Positions 33,407 through 43,930 of a DNA stretch of 64,000 nucleotides are shown piece after piece. Position 1 is the first letter of the stretch; every line of letters starts with the position of its first letter. The stretch is taken from assembly GCA_015680685.1 (NCBI GenBank), contig MNCI01004113.1:631129-695128 (forward strand). Direction: 5' to 3'. The stretch is from Gnetum montanum (Eukaryota > Streptophyta > Gnetopsida > Gnetales > Gnetaceae). The translations under genes and the position numbers were made by a program. The notes beneath the pieces were generated by a model. That model had not been told where the DNA came from and made no database searches. It saw nothing but the letters and a program-made list of their open reading frames with translations.

Positions 33407-34519
33407 TGTTGACCTTTTTGTATGTTAAAACCTCAATGAAAATGGAGAATATAGAATGTATGTGTGTGATTGTGATTTTATAGGGCATGAACAAGAACTT
33501 CACAAAGAGATATGAGAATTTAAGGAAATGAGATCTATGTAAAGATGTCAAAATGAAGACTACATGAGTAACATGAGAGCATGGATGAAAATAGAGTCTC
33601 AAATCAAATGAAGATGCTCTCTAAGGATGGCCAAGAAGACAAATTGAAAAGAGAATGCCTTAGAATTCAAAGTTTAAAAGTGGAGTAAAAAACTTTAGAA
33701 AATAGTAGACATATTCAAAAAATAGTAGATGTCTATCTACCATAGTAGATGTCTATTACAAGATGTCTCATAGTAGATGCCTTACTTTTCAGGTAGATGT
33801 CTCTCCTACATTAAGGGCTATCTTAGATAGACATCTAAACTTCAAAGTAGATGTCTACACTTGTTGTTTGGTAGCCATTGTATAAAATTTGAGGAGTTTT
33901 TGGAAACTACGAGGCTATAAGATAATGTGAAAATCTTGGAAATTGTGTAATCACTATTCACATAAAGTTCTATCATTGGCTATTTTAAGAAATTTTATTC
34001 TTACTCTTCATTGTAACATCATTTTGTTGATTATGATTGTACTGAGCTTTAAGCACAAGGATCTGTAAATTTAGTTACACTCTTTCCTTTTTCTTTTCTT
34101 GATTTCTTATAGTCCTATGGGGTTGATGTCCTTCTTGCGAGAAGACATCCTTATTGAGCTTGTCAAGATCTTGTGGGATTAAGTGGTTTTATGGTGTCAA
34201 AACACTTTGGAGTGAAGCTCAATTTTGTAAAGGTTATGGGATCCTCTAAACCACATTTTGGGCTTGTCAGGACCTTATGGGGTTGAGTGGCTTCATTGCA
34301 ATGAAACACTTTAGAGCAAAGCTCAAAGCTTGTACAGGGAGTGGGGTCCTTCAAACCATATTTTTGAAGAAACAAAGTTTCAAGGTATGCATAAATTCTA
34401 CCCTTTGAGTGTGGACATACCCAGGTTGGGGAACCATGTAAAATTTGGTGTGTGTTTGTGGCTAGTGAATTTTTGATTGGGGAACTTATTCAAACCACCT
34501 TCTAAGTTTTCAATCCACA
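33407..34519 (+). repeat. 3' LTR of copia element (1,113 bp)
   Basis: It starts TGTTGACCTTTTTGTATG and ends TCAATCCACA, with TATCT after it. It carries clearer copies of the TAGATGTCTA palindrome (33,720-33,862) than the 5' LTR. Confidence 0.9.
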
Positions 34520-34524
34520 TATCT

Positions 34525-34963
34525 CAGTATTGTTCATCATCTTCTACATTGACAAAGCTAGTGTGCTATATATTGGTAAGTGTGATTGGTGTATCTTGAG
34601 TAAATTGTTCTAGATGATCCTTAAAAAAGATAGGATTTGCAAGGAGGTGAAAATTTTTTAAGGAATCTATAAGCATATTCTTAGAGTGGTTCATATATGG
34701 AGAAGAAAGTTGTCAAGGAATCTATAAGCATATTCTTAAAGTAGTTAATATATGTTAGAAGGTTTTCATCAAATTATAAGATGAGACTCTTGGCTACATT
34801 AAGATAAAATTGTAGATGTTAAGCTTTGCAAGTATATTTATTATTATTTTATTGAATTACTAATTAATAATCACCATGGTTGAAAAGTCTCTTCATACCT
34901 AGTTGGATAACTAGAAGAAATCCTCAATAAGATCTTCATGTTCATCTATGTTGTTTAGGCAAT
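34525..34963 (-). pseudogene. Gypsy pol fragment upstream of integrase, split by the copia element
   Basis: The minus strand reads DHLEQFTQDTPITLTNI and FVNVEDDEQY next to the copia target site. Across the target site the other side continues DIIQYLQNRETSKHLL (near 28,018). This resembles the RNase H-integrase linker of plant gypsy pol (DHLSR..., FPDE-L--I, WYADI-NYL). The right edge is cut by the LTR at 34,964. Confidence 0.55.
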
Positions 34964-35829
34964 TGATGAGCGGTGAGGTACCCCTACACCCAACCATACG
35001 AATATGAGCATTCATGTGTGATCCATTCTAACTCTAAGGATTAAGTGCTTATGTGCCTATGCAGAACAAGGATGAGTTATGCAGTCGTTGTCTTCCCAAG
35101 CGTACTTGTAAAGCACAATTGTATGGTTAAGTAAACTTGAAGTGTATGATTTTTATGTTTTTCTTTTATATTTTCTATCTTAGTCTTCTAAGTTTGTGAA
35201 ATGAAAAGATTTAATTAACTAATAGTTTTTTGTAACTCTAATGTGAATCAAATCCTAACACCAGCATCCGTTCCCACTCTCCGGACACACCCTGAACTAG
35301 TGTAACACTACTAGGATTACCAAACGCTAGTCGTTACTGGGTTACCAAGTGTTCCACGTATGCTTGAAGTGGTCAAGCTAAGTGTGGTAATTTATTGATA
35401 ATTGATAATTGATAATTCTATGGAAATAACATTAATTAACTATTGAAAGCATCAAATAATAGTAAAGAACATTAAATGCAATAATTAAGCTATTTTGAAT
35501 GTTGCAAGATTTATCACAAATTTCATCTTTATTTCTAGACACAAGGTGTGCTCAGGTACACAATGCTCGAATAAGGATTTGTTCACTCTATGACTCCTAC
35601 TATGAGCACTTAGAAATAATTCTAACTCTGGAATAGAAAAAAATACAAGAGTTTGGCTAAGGGACTAAAAAATCCTCCCAAATCAAGTGCCCCTATTATT
35701 TATTTATGGCCAACAAGATATGTTCTGACATTGTGTGTTCGATATTTGGCCCATCCAATATCACGTATCCGATATTAAGGGCCCAATATTGTGGGTCCAA
35801 TATCGGGTTGCTTATTTGGTGACTCATCA
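34964..35829 (-). repeat. 3' LTR of element C (866 bp)
   Basis: On the minus strand it starts TGATGAGTCACC at 35,829 and ends CTCATCA at 34,964. A block of CCGATATTGG, CAATATTGGG and ATATCGGATACG motifs (35,740-35,815) precedes CATAAATAAATAA (about 35,693-35,708), the likely TATA region. The left flank is GCAAT (34,959-34,963), with no partner to compare. Confidence 0.85.
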
Positions 35830-35846
35830 TACCCCCATGACTGAAT
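35830..35846 (-). promoter_or_regulatory. G-rich tract before 3' LTR, element C
   Basis: The minus strand reads TTCAGTCATGGGGGTA directly before TGATGAG, matching the tract at 24,468-24,484 in element B. Confidence 0.7.
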
Positions 35847-37860
35847 GAAAATTCATGCTCAAGTTCCTTACAAAATATTAGGGAGGTATGGAATTATTGA
35901 ATGAATGATACTGACGGTGACATGGAATGAGAGACTCAAAGTGCTCGGTGAACAGATCGACAACCGTATTATAGCATTGGTGTTCATAACCATTGTGGTG
36001 AACACTATACATAGATGACATCTAGACTCTCATTTGATAGCTTGAAGAGAGAGAGAGAGAAAAGAGAATGAGGCACGTTGCTGCTGATTGTCAAAAATGT
36101 GCACATCGTTGTTCGTCCATGATCACATGACTAAGTGTGTTCCTTGTGTTAGTGCTCTAGCTTTAGTCCATCTTGAGTGCTCCCTCCTATCCCAGTCCAT
36201 TATTCATATGATCACCATTTGCACACACAACACAGTCACGAATTAGTAGGGATAGATAAGATATAATGCAGTTGATACCTTGCCTCGATATGAAGCACAT
36301 TGGCTAGGTTGTGGGTATTGGCAGATACTGGGTTAGAGGTTTGTAAGTGATAACTACCCAAGGTGTAGGGATGAGATAAGTAATGCAATGGAAAAATTTG
36401 CAATAGGCCCCCACAACTAAGAACGAACCTATGGTAGCAATAGGATGGAAAATGAAATAAAAAGGAAGGTAAGAGGAATAACAATGGTGAAGCCAATAAA
36501 TAGAAAATGGATGTCATGGATGGGTTAAAATGAGAAATAGTTGTTTGCAAGAAATGTTTAAGGAAAAATAACTTAACAATTACACCAAAAAGGAATGCCA
36601 GTGGGTGCTCCCCAAAGCAGGCTCATGCTCTTTATGCCCTAAAAAACCCACAAACCAAAGAGTCCATAAACTCTAGGAATGACATATGGAGACAATAGTT
36701 AAGAATGTACCCATAAGAATTTACCAAAGAATAACAATGCATTGACCAAGATATAGACTAATCATAAAACTGGCAATGAGGTAGAATATTGGAAGTAATA
36801 CGGAAAGAGAAGAGAGAATGAAATGGAATCCCAAAATTAAGGTTATGTAAATTTCCTTGTGTATTATGTGGTTAAGGTGACTTAATAATATTCAGTCCAA
36901 ATCTAGATTAAAACTAACCACATCCAGTGCCCTCGCATCAACACACTTGACCAACCCATCCTCCTGAAGCAACAAGAATGCGTTCATAGAGCAACCACCA
37001 ATCTAAAAAGACAGGAATAGAGAAGCAGGAGGTGAGAAAAGGCCTTAGTTAGAGGGAACCTTTAGGTATGGGTAACATGTCTTTCCAGTGTCATAACTAG
37101 TGCTTGTAGCCCATGCTTCTTTATTATGCCTAAGGGGTGTGCTTTGAATTCCCACTAGTTTTTTTTATGCGGGAACCACACCATGCAAAGGCTTATTTTA
37201 TTTGTTCAACTTCCTGATATTAGTTGACAGTGGAAGGGCAGAAAACCTATGAAAAAACATCCAAGTATCTAAGATAATAGTTAGTATAAATGCATCAAAT
37301 CCCCTTGATGTCACATAATTTTCAATCCATTTGAATCTTTCTTTGGTTTGAAGAATACCAAGCCACAAATTCATTAATATGTTTGATTAGAAAAAGGGAC
37401 AATACAGTTCCAAAATAAAGGGAGATCATAGAGTTGAATGGATGAATGGATGATGTGGACTCATTGCCTATTTTATCAAAAGAAACCATATCTTAGCATC
37501 AACATTGAAAGTTAAAGGTAAAAACCAAATAGTAGTAATCAACACCATTATAGTATAATCCACCATCATGAGCTCTTATTATGTGATGAGTGAGAATAAA
37601 TCAAAAAAAATGTAACAAAGAAAGAAATAGTTAAAACATTAATGACGGTGTAAAACAAAAATAAGTAAAGATGAAAAATGTGTAAAACAAAAAATGTGTA
37701 AAAAAAAAAGATAAAAGAAACTGAGGGCTTAGAATGATTAGCATTGGTGTCCATCTCTCCCATGACTTAGTGAGAAGGAAGAGATTAGAAATAATGAGCA
37801 GGGTTGTCCATCAATAGAGGTAGTGTTAGTACTGACCATTTTAGGCTCATGGAAAGGTTT
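35847..37860 (-). other. 3' non-pol region of element C
   Basis: About 2 kb between the integrase and the 3' LTR, where Athila-type elements usually carry ORF3. No open frame above about 100 codons and no motif is recognisable. The extra ORF seen in element B is not evident here. A GA-repeat lies at 36,045-36,061. Confidence 0.5.
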
Positions 37861-37879
37861 AGTTTGTTGGATGTTGACC

Positions 37880-38700
37880 AATAATTTCTTATCTAGGCTT
37901 CTAGGTTTATAGATCATCATGGCCCTTGAAGAAAAATTTTCATGAATGATATAAGGTCCTTTCCATAGTGTTTGAAATTTAGTTCATTGTGGCACATGTG
38001 CAAGACTCCAATAAAGAACCCTATCTCTTGGTTGGTATTTGACTTTTCTAATTCTTAGGTCATGAAATTATTTGTTGAAGGCCTTGTGCAATTCGTTAGA
38101 TGATAGGGCAGCTAATCAATTTTCATGTAACAAGCTAAGATTCATTAATTGTTCTCTTTATGCTAGACTGAGGTCGAGGTTAAGGTCACATGTTGTAGAT
38201 AGTATACAAAGCTTAGCTTGGATAGTAAGTGTTGAAAGTTTACCATATACTAACTCATAGGGAGAGTAGCCTATAGGGAGTTTCCATGTGGAGCGGTAGG
38301 CCCAAAGAGCATCATTCAGTTTGGTCCTCTAGTCTTGGCTATATTTGCTAATGGTTCATGTCAAAATTTCTGTGATTTCCCTATTGGTGACTTTGGCTTG
38401 ACCATTCTCTTGAGGATGATATGGTGTAGTTAGTTTATGCTCAACTCCTAAGCGTTGCATCAACTTTCAAAAATTCGTACCTATAAAATGTGTAATGACC
38501 CCCACAAGGGCCCTCATGAGCGTCTTGGAGAACTTGCAATTGATTTGTGTCAGGAACACACCATCAGAACATACCTTGTAAAGGTGTCCATTGATTTCCA
38601 TGAAATGTTTAACTTGGTGGAGAAGCTGTTGTTTCTCTTTAATGTCCAGCCCCTATGGTGTTTCTTGTGTGAGAAGATAAGTAAGAATGCTACTATACCA
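37880..38700 (-). pseudogene. Integrase of element C with internal deletion
   Basis: Read leftwards: a zinc-domain remnant with GHLYKVCSDGVF, then an abrupt jump to ITHFIGTNF-KLMQRLGVEHK and TTPYHPQENGQAKVTNREI, then ALWAYRSTWKLPIGYSPYEL and the C-terminal LWKGPYIIHENFSSRA. In the family, about 100 residues with the first catalytic Asp and most of the second Asp motif lie between the zinc domain and the '-HF' motif; here they are missing. The later 'TPYHPQ-NGQ---NREI' part with the catalytic Glu region is present. In-frame stops are also present, so the enzyme is dead. Confidence 0.8.
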
Positions 38701-38779
38701 ATTTGTATCTGTGGGTGATTGATTGTTTATTACACCTGTAAAGATGAGTTCATTAGGGAAACGATCAGAAATTAGGTAT

Positions 38780-39220
38780 TCATACTATTTTTTGTCCCAT
38801 TGCAGCTGAGATAAATGATTAGCAACAACATTCTCGGTGCCTTTATGGTCTACTATCATGAGATCAAACTCTTGCAAGATCACAAGCCATCGTATGATGT
38901 GAGGGTTCACCATTGGTTTATTCATAAGTAACTGAGTCACACTAGCATCTGTGTGTACAAATACCCTATAGCCTAATACATAGTGCCTAAATTTCTCTAG
39001 TGCAAACACAATGACCATTAACTCTTTTTCTGTTGTGATATAGTTGAGTTGTGCACTAGCAATACTTTGACTTGCACAGTAAATGTAGTAGGGATGTTTG
39101 TGCTCATCTAACTATGTAAGTATGGCTCCTAAAGAAAAATTGGATGCATCAATCATTATATGGAATAGTCTGGACTAGTCAGGAGCTTGTAGGATGGGTG
39201 TTTCTATGAGCTTCTACTTC
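38780..39220 (-). pseudogene. RNase H of element C
   Basis: FHIMIDASNFSLGAIL, with the catalytic Asp of the 'DAS' motif, is followed by IYCASQSIASAQLNYITTEK and ELMVIVFALEKFRHYVLGYR. Then come VFVHTDASVTQLLMNKP and VDHKGTENVVANHLSQL, the 'H-G-EN-VAD-LSR' equivalent. It is the best preserved part of pol and has an open stretch of 77 codons at the end. Confidence 0.85.
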
Positions 39221-39239
39221 AAGGTTTGGAAGGCTAACT

Positions 39240-40030
39240 CACATTTCCTGGCCCATTCAAAAGATATGTCCTTTTTCGTTAATTCTACCAATGGTTTTGT
39301 AATCTTTAAAAAGCTCTTGATGAAGTGCCTATAATATCTAGTATGTCCAAGGAATGATCAGACATCTTTTACAGTTTTAGGCTGATGAGTGATTCCTTGA
39401 AGAACTTTAAATTTTTTAGGATCTACCTCTATCCCTGTTTGTGAAATTTTATGCCCTAATACAATGCCCTCTTGGACCATTAACGGGCTTTTCTATGAAT
39501 TGAGCCTTAGGTTGGTTTCAGCACATCATTTTAATACTTGCTCTAATCGGTCAAATGCTTTTTCAAAGCTTTCTCCATAGGTGGAGAAATCATCTATAAA
39601 AACGTCCACAACATTTCCTATTTGCTGTTGAAAGATACTAAGAACCAAACATTGAAATGTTGTTGGAGCATTGCATAAGTCAAATGACATCTACTTATAT
39701 GCAAATGTCCCTCAAAGACTCATGAATGTAGTTTTGGCTTGGTCTTCTGGTGCTATTTGGATTTGATTGTACCCACTGTAACCATCCAGAAAACTATAGT
39801 AACAATTCCCTATAATGGTATCCAAGACTTGGTCAACGAATGGTAATGGGAAATGATCTTTAAATGTTACCATGTTCAGTAGCCTAAAGTCTATACTCAC
39901 CCTCCATTTACCATCTTTTTTAGGCATAATGACTAGTGGACTAACCCATTCACTATTAGCAATGGGGTAGATGAACTCGACTTTCAGAAGTTATTCAATT
40001 TCTTCCTTAACTACTTACCTAAGCTTTGGG
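39240..40030 (-). pseudogene. Reverse transcriptase of element C (Athila-like)
   Basis: WVSPLVIMPKKDGKWRVSID and FRLLNMVTFKDHFPLPFVDQ form the RT N-terminal motifs. YYSFLDGYSGYNQIQIAPED follows, then MSFDLCNAPTTFQ and the active site VFIDDF (Y-x-DD replaced by F-I-DD, usual for the Athila branch). MVQEGIVLGHKIS and SFLGHTRYYRHFIKSF close the domain. A few stops are present. RT copies RNA to DNA in the virus-like particle. Confidence 0.9.
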
Positions 40031-40039
40031 TTTAGTTGT

Positions 40040-40420
40040 CTTTGCGGTTGTTGTTGAGGCTTCATAGAAGGGCCAGGGTAAATTCTATGTTGGCATATCC
40101 TAGGGTCTATTTCGGTTAATTCGAGATATAACCAAGCAAAGGATTTTGACCATTTATTTACCATCTTCAGCAGTCTTTCTTTTTGTTGAGGAGCGAGCTT
40201 AGCATTAATGATTATTGATTTTTCATTCTTGAGAAATGCATATTCCATACCAGTGGACAACAATTTTAATTTGAGGGGCTTCTGCTTAAACTTGTTAGGG
40301 ATTTCCAACTTTCCCAAGTTGATATTTTCGGTGTAAGTAATTGGAAGTTGGTGATGAACTTGCTCTAATGCATCTATGCTATCGATATAGGCGCAAGTCA
40401 AGCTCTTAGTTGGTTCCATG
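40040..40420 (-). pseudogene. Protease-RT linker of element C
   Basis: 134 open codons with MVNKWSKSFAWLYLELTEID, equivalent to the conserved 'A-GW---D--GI-P--C-H-I' segment before RT in Athila-type pol. Confidence 0.75.
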
Positions 40421-40559
40421 CATAAAGTTGAATTACTCTCTAAGTTAGCTATCAGCCATTGGGTGCCTTCCTGTCTTGTGGCTGCTGCATATAGGCATCT
40501 TTGTATGTCAGTTACTTGTGCACAGTGGTTTCATGTAGGCAATGGTAAGCATTATACAA

Positions 40560-40960
40560 ACTAGGACTTTTGCATGCAGTTGCACCCTATGTCACTGTAT
40601 GTGATGCATGGGACTTTCTTCTTCTCAATCTTCCCAAACGTATTTTCTTTTGATATCTCTAGGGAAAGATCATGTATTCCTAGGCATGCATCAATCGTAC
40701 TTAGCCATGCTCTTCCCATTATGATTGGGAAGTCCCCCTTACAGTTGTTGACTTGGATCACTAGGAAATCAGCTAGATACAAGCACCCATAAACAGTGGT
40801 GACAATGTCCTCCACTAGTCCCAATGGAACAGTGATGGATTGGTCGGCCAACTCTAAATGGATGTTACTCTTCTTTAGCGGAGGCAGGTTTACATTTCTT
40901 GGGAGATCAAATTAACACTAGAGCCTAAATCCAAAAGAGCTTTGCAAGGCTCATTTCTAG
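40560..40960 (-). pseudogene. Aspartic protease of element C
   Basis: KALLDLGSSVNLIS contains the active-site D-x-G (DLG) at about 40,920. FLVIQVNNCKGDFPIIMGRA and WLSTIDACL form the C-terminal flap. The downstream part is open for 96 codons. Confidence 0.8.
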
Positions 40961-41049
40961 TGATTTGAAAATAAATAAGAGGAATTCTAGGATCAGAGAA
41001 TTTCCTAGGAAGATGACTAGCTTTAATCCAATTAGTGATGGCGTGGATT

Positions 41050-43375
41050 AATATAATAGTATGCATTGAGTGCGATTTTTGGTTAGAAGGAAGTTTTGAA
41101 GATTCAAATGATGATGAGGCATTTGGATAATTAGCCGCTTGTGGTTGTAAGGGATTGGTTGGATTGTTGGTTCTAAAGAAAGGTCTCTTCTTTGATTGGT
41201 TGTTCGAACCAATAGTAGGTTGAAGATTGATAGCCCTTGTAGCATTATGTTGCTGCAGTTGGGTAGGAGGCTTGCCCTGTATAGTTGGAGTAGGTGGTAA
41301 TGGAGCTGAGGGTGGAAGAGATGTAGAAAGATGAGAAGGATAGTACGTATGTGAAGCATGACCTCGAGAAGAAGAAGTTCTATAGTACTCGGGGGTCTGG
41401 TAGTAAGGCTGAAGAGCAACGTGACTAGTAGAGTCATGTGGAGAGATCGGTTGCTAAACATAATACTCGTATGGATCAGGTTGATGGTAAGGGTACTGTT
41501 GATGTGGTGGTGGCATTCCACATGATTGTGGGTGTTGCCACCATTGATACTATTCATTTAGTTGTGGTGGATCACCACTTAGATAATATGTCAAGGGTTG
41601 GTGGAACTGCCTTGGGTTACCTTGAGGATAAGGTAACCTTATGGGTGTTTGCTATCTATTTAACTGTGGGTTTAGTGCATACACCCTAGACTCTTGTAGA
41701 TGTGACACCACTAGGCAACATCCCTTAGCATGATCATATTGGCAAATCTCACATCCACCATCATTGTCTATGTCTGAATCCACAACCTCTTCAATGACAT
41801 CAACTTTGCCCTTACCCTTGTTATGTGCACACTCAGCTTCTTTCTTTTTCCTTCTTTCTCAATCACTACGTTGTTCTCTAGACTCTTCTACTATTTTTAG
41901 AATATTTTGAAATTTGTTATCTATGGAGTTCCACATTTGATCCACCTTTGCCAATACTTCTAATGCAAATTTTTGAATGGGAAAAGTCTTTCTACTCACC
42001 ATATCTTCAAGTGGTGGCTCTTATTCATCTTCACAAAATCTAATTTCCTTCTTCTAGAGGGAAGGATCTCTGTTTTGCTCCTCTGCACTTTCTCTTTTCC
42101 TCAACTCACCTTCCTCCTTGGCAACTTGTTCCAACAATATTTGTATTTGATGGGCTCTGAGCTTAGATAGCCTTCCTTGGGCATAAGTCCCAAGGGTTCT
42201 TTGTGTTTTGTACCTAAGCCCATCTACGAGATGGTGTAGTTGTTCTTTTGTGAGTAATCATGGCTAGAGCAATGATGTAATAATGAATAATATCGGCCCA
42301 TGGTAGCATCCAAGGGTTTGTGTGCTCCTTGTTTCCATCCTTGGATTTGCTTACGTAGGTTGACCACTCAGGAGTATGTTTGATACTTATCATTGAATAG
42401 CTCCAACATGGTACTCCATCGATGAATGGATTTTGGTTCTAAGGACCAGTACAAGATTTTTTCTTCCTTGATTAGTGTCTATGGGAACAACTTTAGCTTT
42501 TGTTACTCATTTTCTATATTTTTCAAGGCACATGCATCATGGAATGCTTGTAAATGATTTTGAGGATTAGCCTTGTATCCCCCTTCAAATCATGGGATGT
42601 TATTCATGTCTAGTCTTTTGATCCTACTGTCTTTCTGGTGCCTTGTTGGGATCCTAACAACCTTTGTTATGTTTAACATACTTTAGGTGGTGAGTAGGGG
42701 TTCATTGTGATAATGCTATCTATGGTGTCCATGATGCCTATAGTGTTTCCTACTCTCCTTTCTTTCATGATGTGTCTATTTGGAATGCCCTTGCCCCCTT
42801 TCTCTACTATTTTGTTAGTGATTTCTATTTCGCCTACCATTGTCCTCATGGTCTTTCCCTTTGTGACTGTGTTCAAATCCCGAAGGAGAGGGGGAAGAAG
42901 ATGATGGAGGTGAAGAGGAAGGAGGATTGGCACCATGACGGTGCCTGTCACTTTCTCTTTGGTGGTCACGGCCTTAGTTGTAGTTACGATCGGAATGTCC
43001 ATCATTGTCATGTGTTTGTGTTTCTTTTCTAGACCCTTTATGTCCATTGGTATTAGAACCTAGGTTATGAATAGTTGAGTGAAGATTATGATACTCAACT
43101 CCTTGACCGAAGTTAAAGAGAGGAACATCATTTTATGGAACACTTTTTGAGATAGGTTTACCACCATCATTTTCACTTAGGACATATGGGACATCCTGAG
43201 ACCACTTCCCCTTCACGAATTTGTAATGTCTCTCCTATTGTAGATCCCTTTGGTGTTGTGCCTTCATGGGTCGATACTCTCTTGAGTCTTGTTCATGCAC
43301 AATGTACTCTAACTGTAAGTGCTTGGGATTGAGCGATCCATATTTATTTGTAAAATTTTTTCTATGCATAGTTCA
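41050..43375 (-). pseudogene. Gag of element C
   Basis: It starts near 43,375 (MHRKNFTNKYGSLNPKHLQL). A His/Arg/Ser-rich part (about 43,050-42,700) precedes the capsid core, with NPQNHLQAFHDACALKNIE and STMLELFNDKYQTYS, close to element B's gag. The zinc knuckle CEICQYDHAKGCC (41,715-41,753) has C-x2-C-x3-H-x4-C spacing, one residue shorter than the classic CCHC. A Pro/Tyr/Gln/His-rich tail follows. Frameshifts and stops are scattered throughout. Confidence 0.8.
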
Positions 43376-43392
43376 TGCTTCACTTCTAGAAA

Positions 43393-43930
43393 TTAGAAAA
43401 TTGTATCTATTTCATTAGTAAACTCCACATTACTATACAAGGGATCCATAACATGTATTTTTGAACTTCTTGAGTTAACTATTATGAGAACACAATGATA
43501 TGTATCTTTGCTTACTTGAATGTTGAGTGGTAAGAAGATATTTTTAAAACTTTTAAACATAATTTCTGATTGCATAATAAAATTTGGAAAAACTAAAAGT
43601 AAGATGATCCCATCTATTTATTCCTAATAGAATGCCACAAGCTTTAGAAAATAGTGATGGATCACGAAATAACAACTTATAGGGAAATCTAAATTTTGTT
43701 GAAGAATCTTAAAATAATATCTAAATATATTATTCTTTATCTCCTTTGATTTATTCAATGAAGATAGCATTAAACTAGAAATGACATCAACATCAATTTT
43801 AGTTATAACAATGTTCTTGAAAGAATCTAGTAATACATTCTCATAAAGCTTATTATCATCGAGAGATAGTAAATTATTTTCAAGTATAACATGAATAACT
43901 ATGATGTAGATGATATTGATGATTTTATCA
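43393..43930 (-). pseudogene. Ulp1/C48 SUMO-protease-like fragment
   Basis: One minus frame of about 178 codons with only two stops. FKILQQNLDFPISCYFVIHH resembles the 'I--Y---L-------C-FFN-FF' part of Ulp1 proteases. SFKNIFLPLNIQVSKDTYHC and VLIIVNSRSSKIHVMDPLY resemble 'D-IFIPIN---HW-L-VI------I-V-DSL'. The His and Asp of the catalytic triad would be those in TYHCVLI and VMDPL; the usual Trp after His is Cys. The catalytic Cys region is not present, because the frame stops at 43,393. Ulp1-like genes are often carried by plant Mutator-like elements. Its end coincides with the broken 5' edge of element C. Confidence 0.5.

Larger units (their letters stand above)
28024..34519 (+). mobile_element. 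Ty1/copia element, 6.5 kb, gag plus second ORF, no pol
   Basis: It is bounded by direct LTRs of 1,091 and 1,113 bp and a perfect TATCT duplication. It has a tRNA-iMet primer site, a copia-type gag with two zinc knuckles, a second ORF with a plant-transposon-protein-like domain, and a polypurine tract. The interior (4.3 kb) has no room or motif for protease, integrase, RT and RNase H. It must have depended on proteins from another copia element, so it is non-autonomous. It was inserted into a minus-strand gypsy pol. Confidence 0.9.
34964..43392 (-). mobile_element. Gypsy element C (Athila-like), minus strand, 5' LTR missing
   Basis: In minus order: gag (43,375-41,050), protease (about 40,950-40,560), RT (40,030-39,240), RNase H (39,220-38,780), integrase (38,700-37,880), a 2-kb 3' region, a G-rich tract and the 3' LTR (35,829-34,964). 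RT motifs such as VFIDDFSTYG and MVQEGIVLGHKIS are typical of the Athila lineage. No 5' LTR exists to the right; the element stops just upstream of the gag start, next to the Ulp1-like fragment. It carries the same LTR family as element B. Confidence 0.85.

Noticed and set aside
35847-37860. Env-like ORF3 in element C
   Set aside because: The position is right for the Athila lineage, but no open frame, membrane segment or coiled coil could be followed in this 2-kb stretch.
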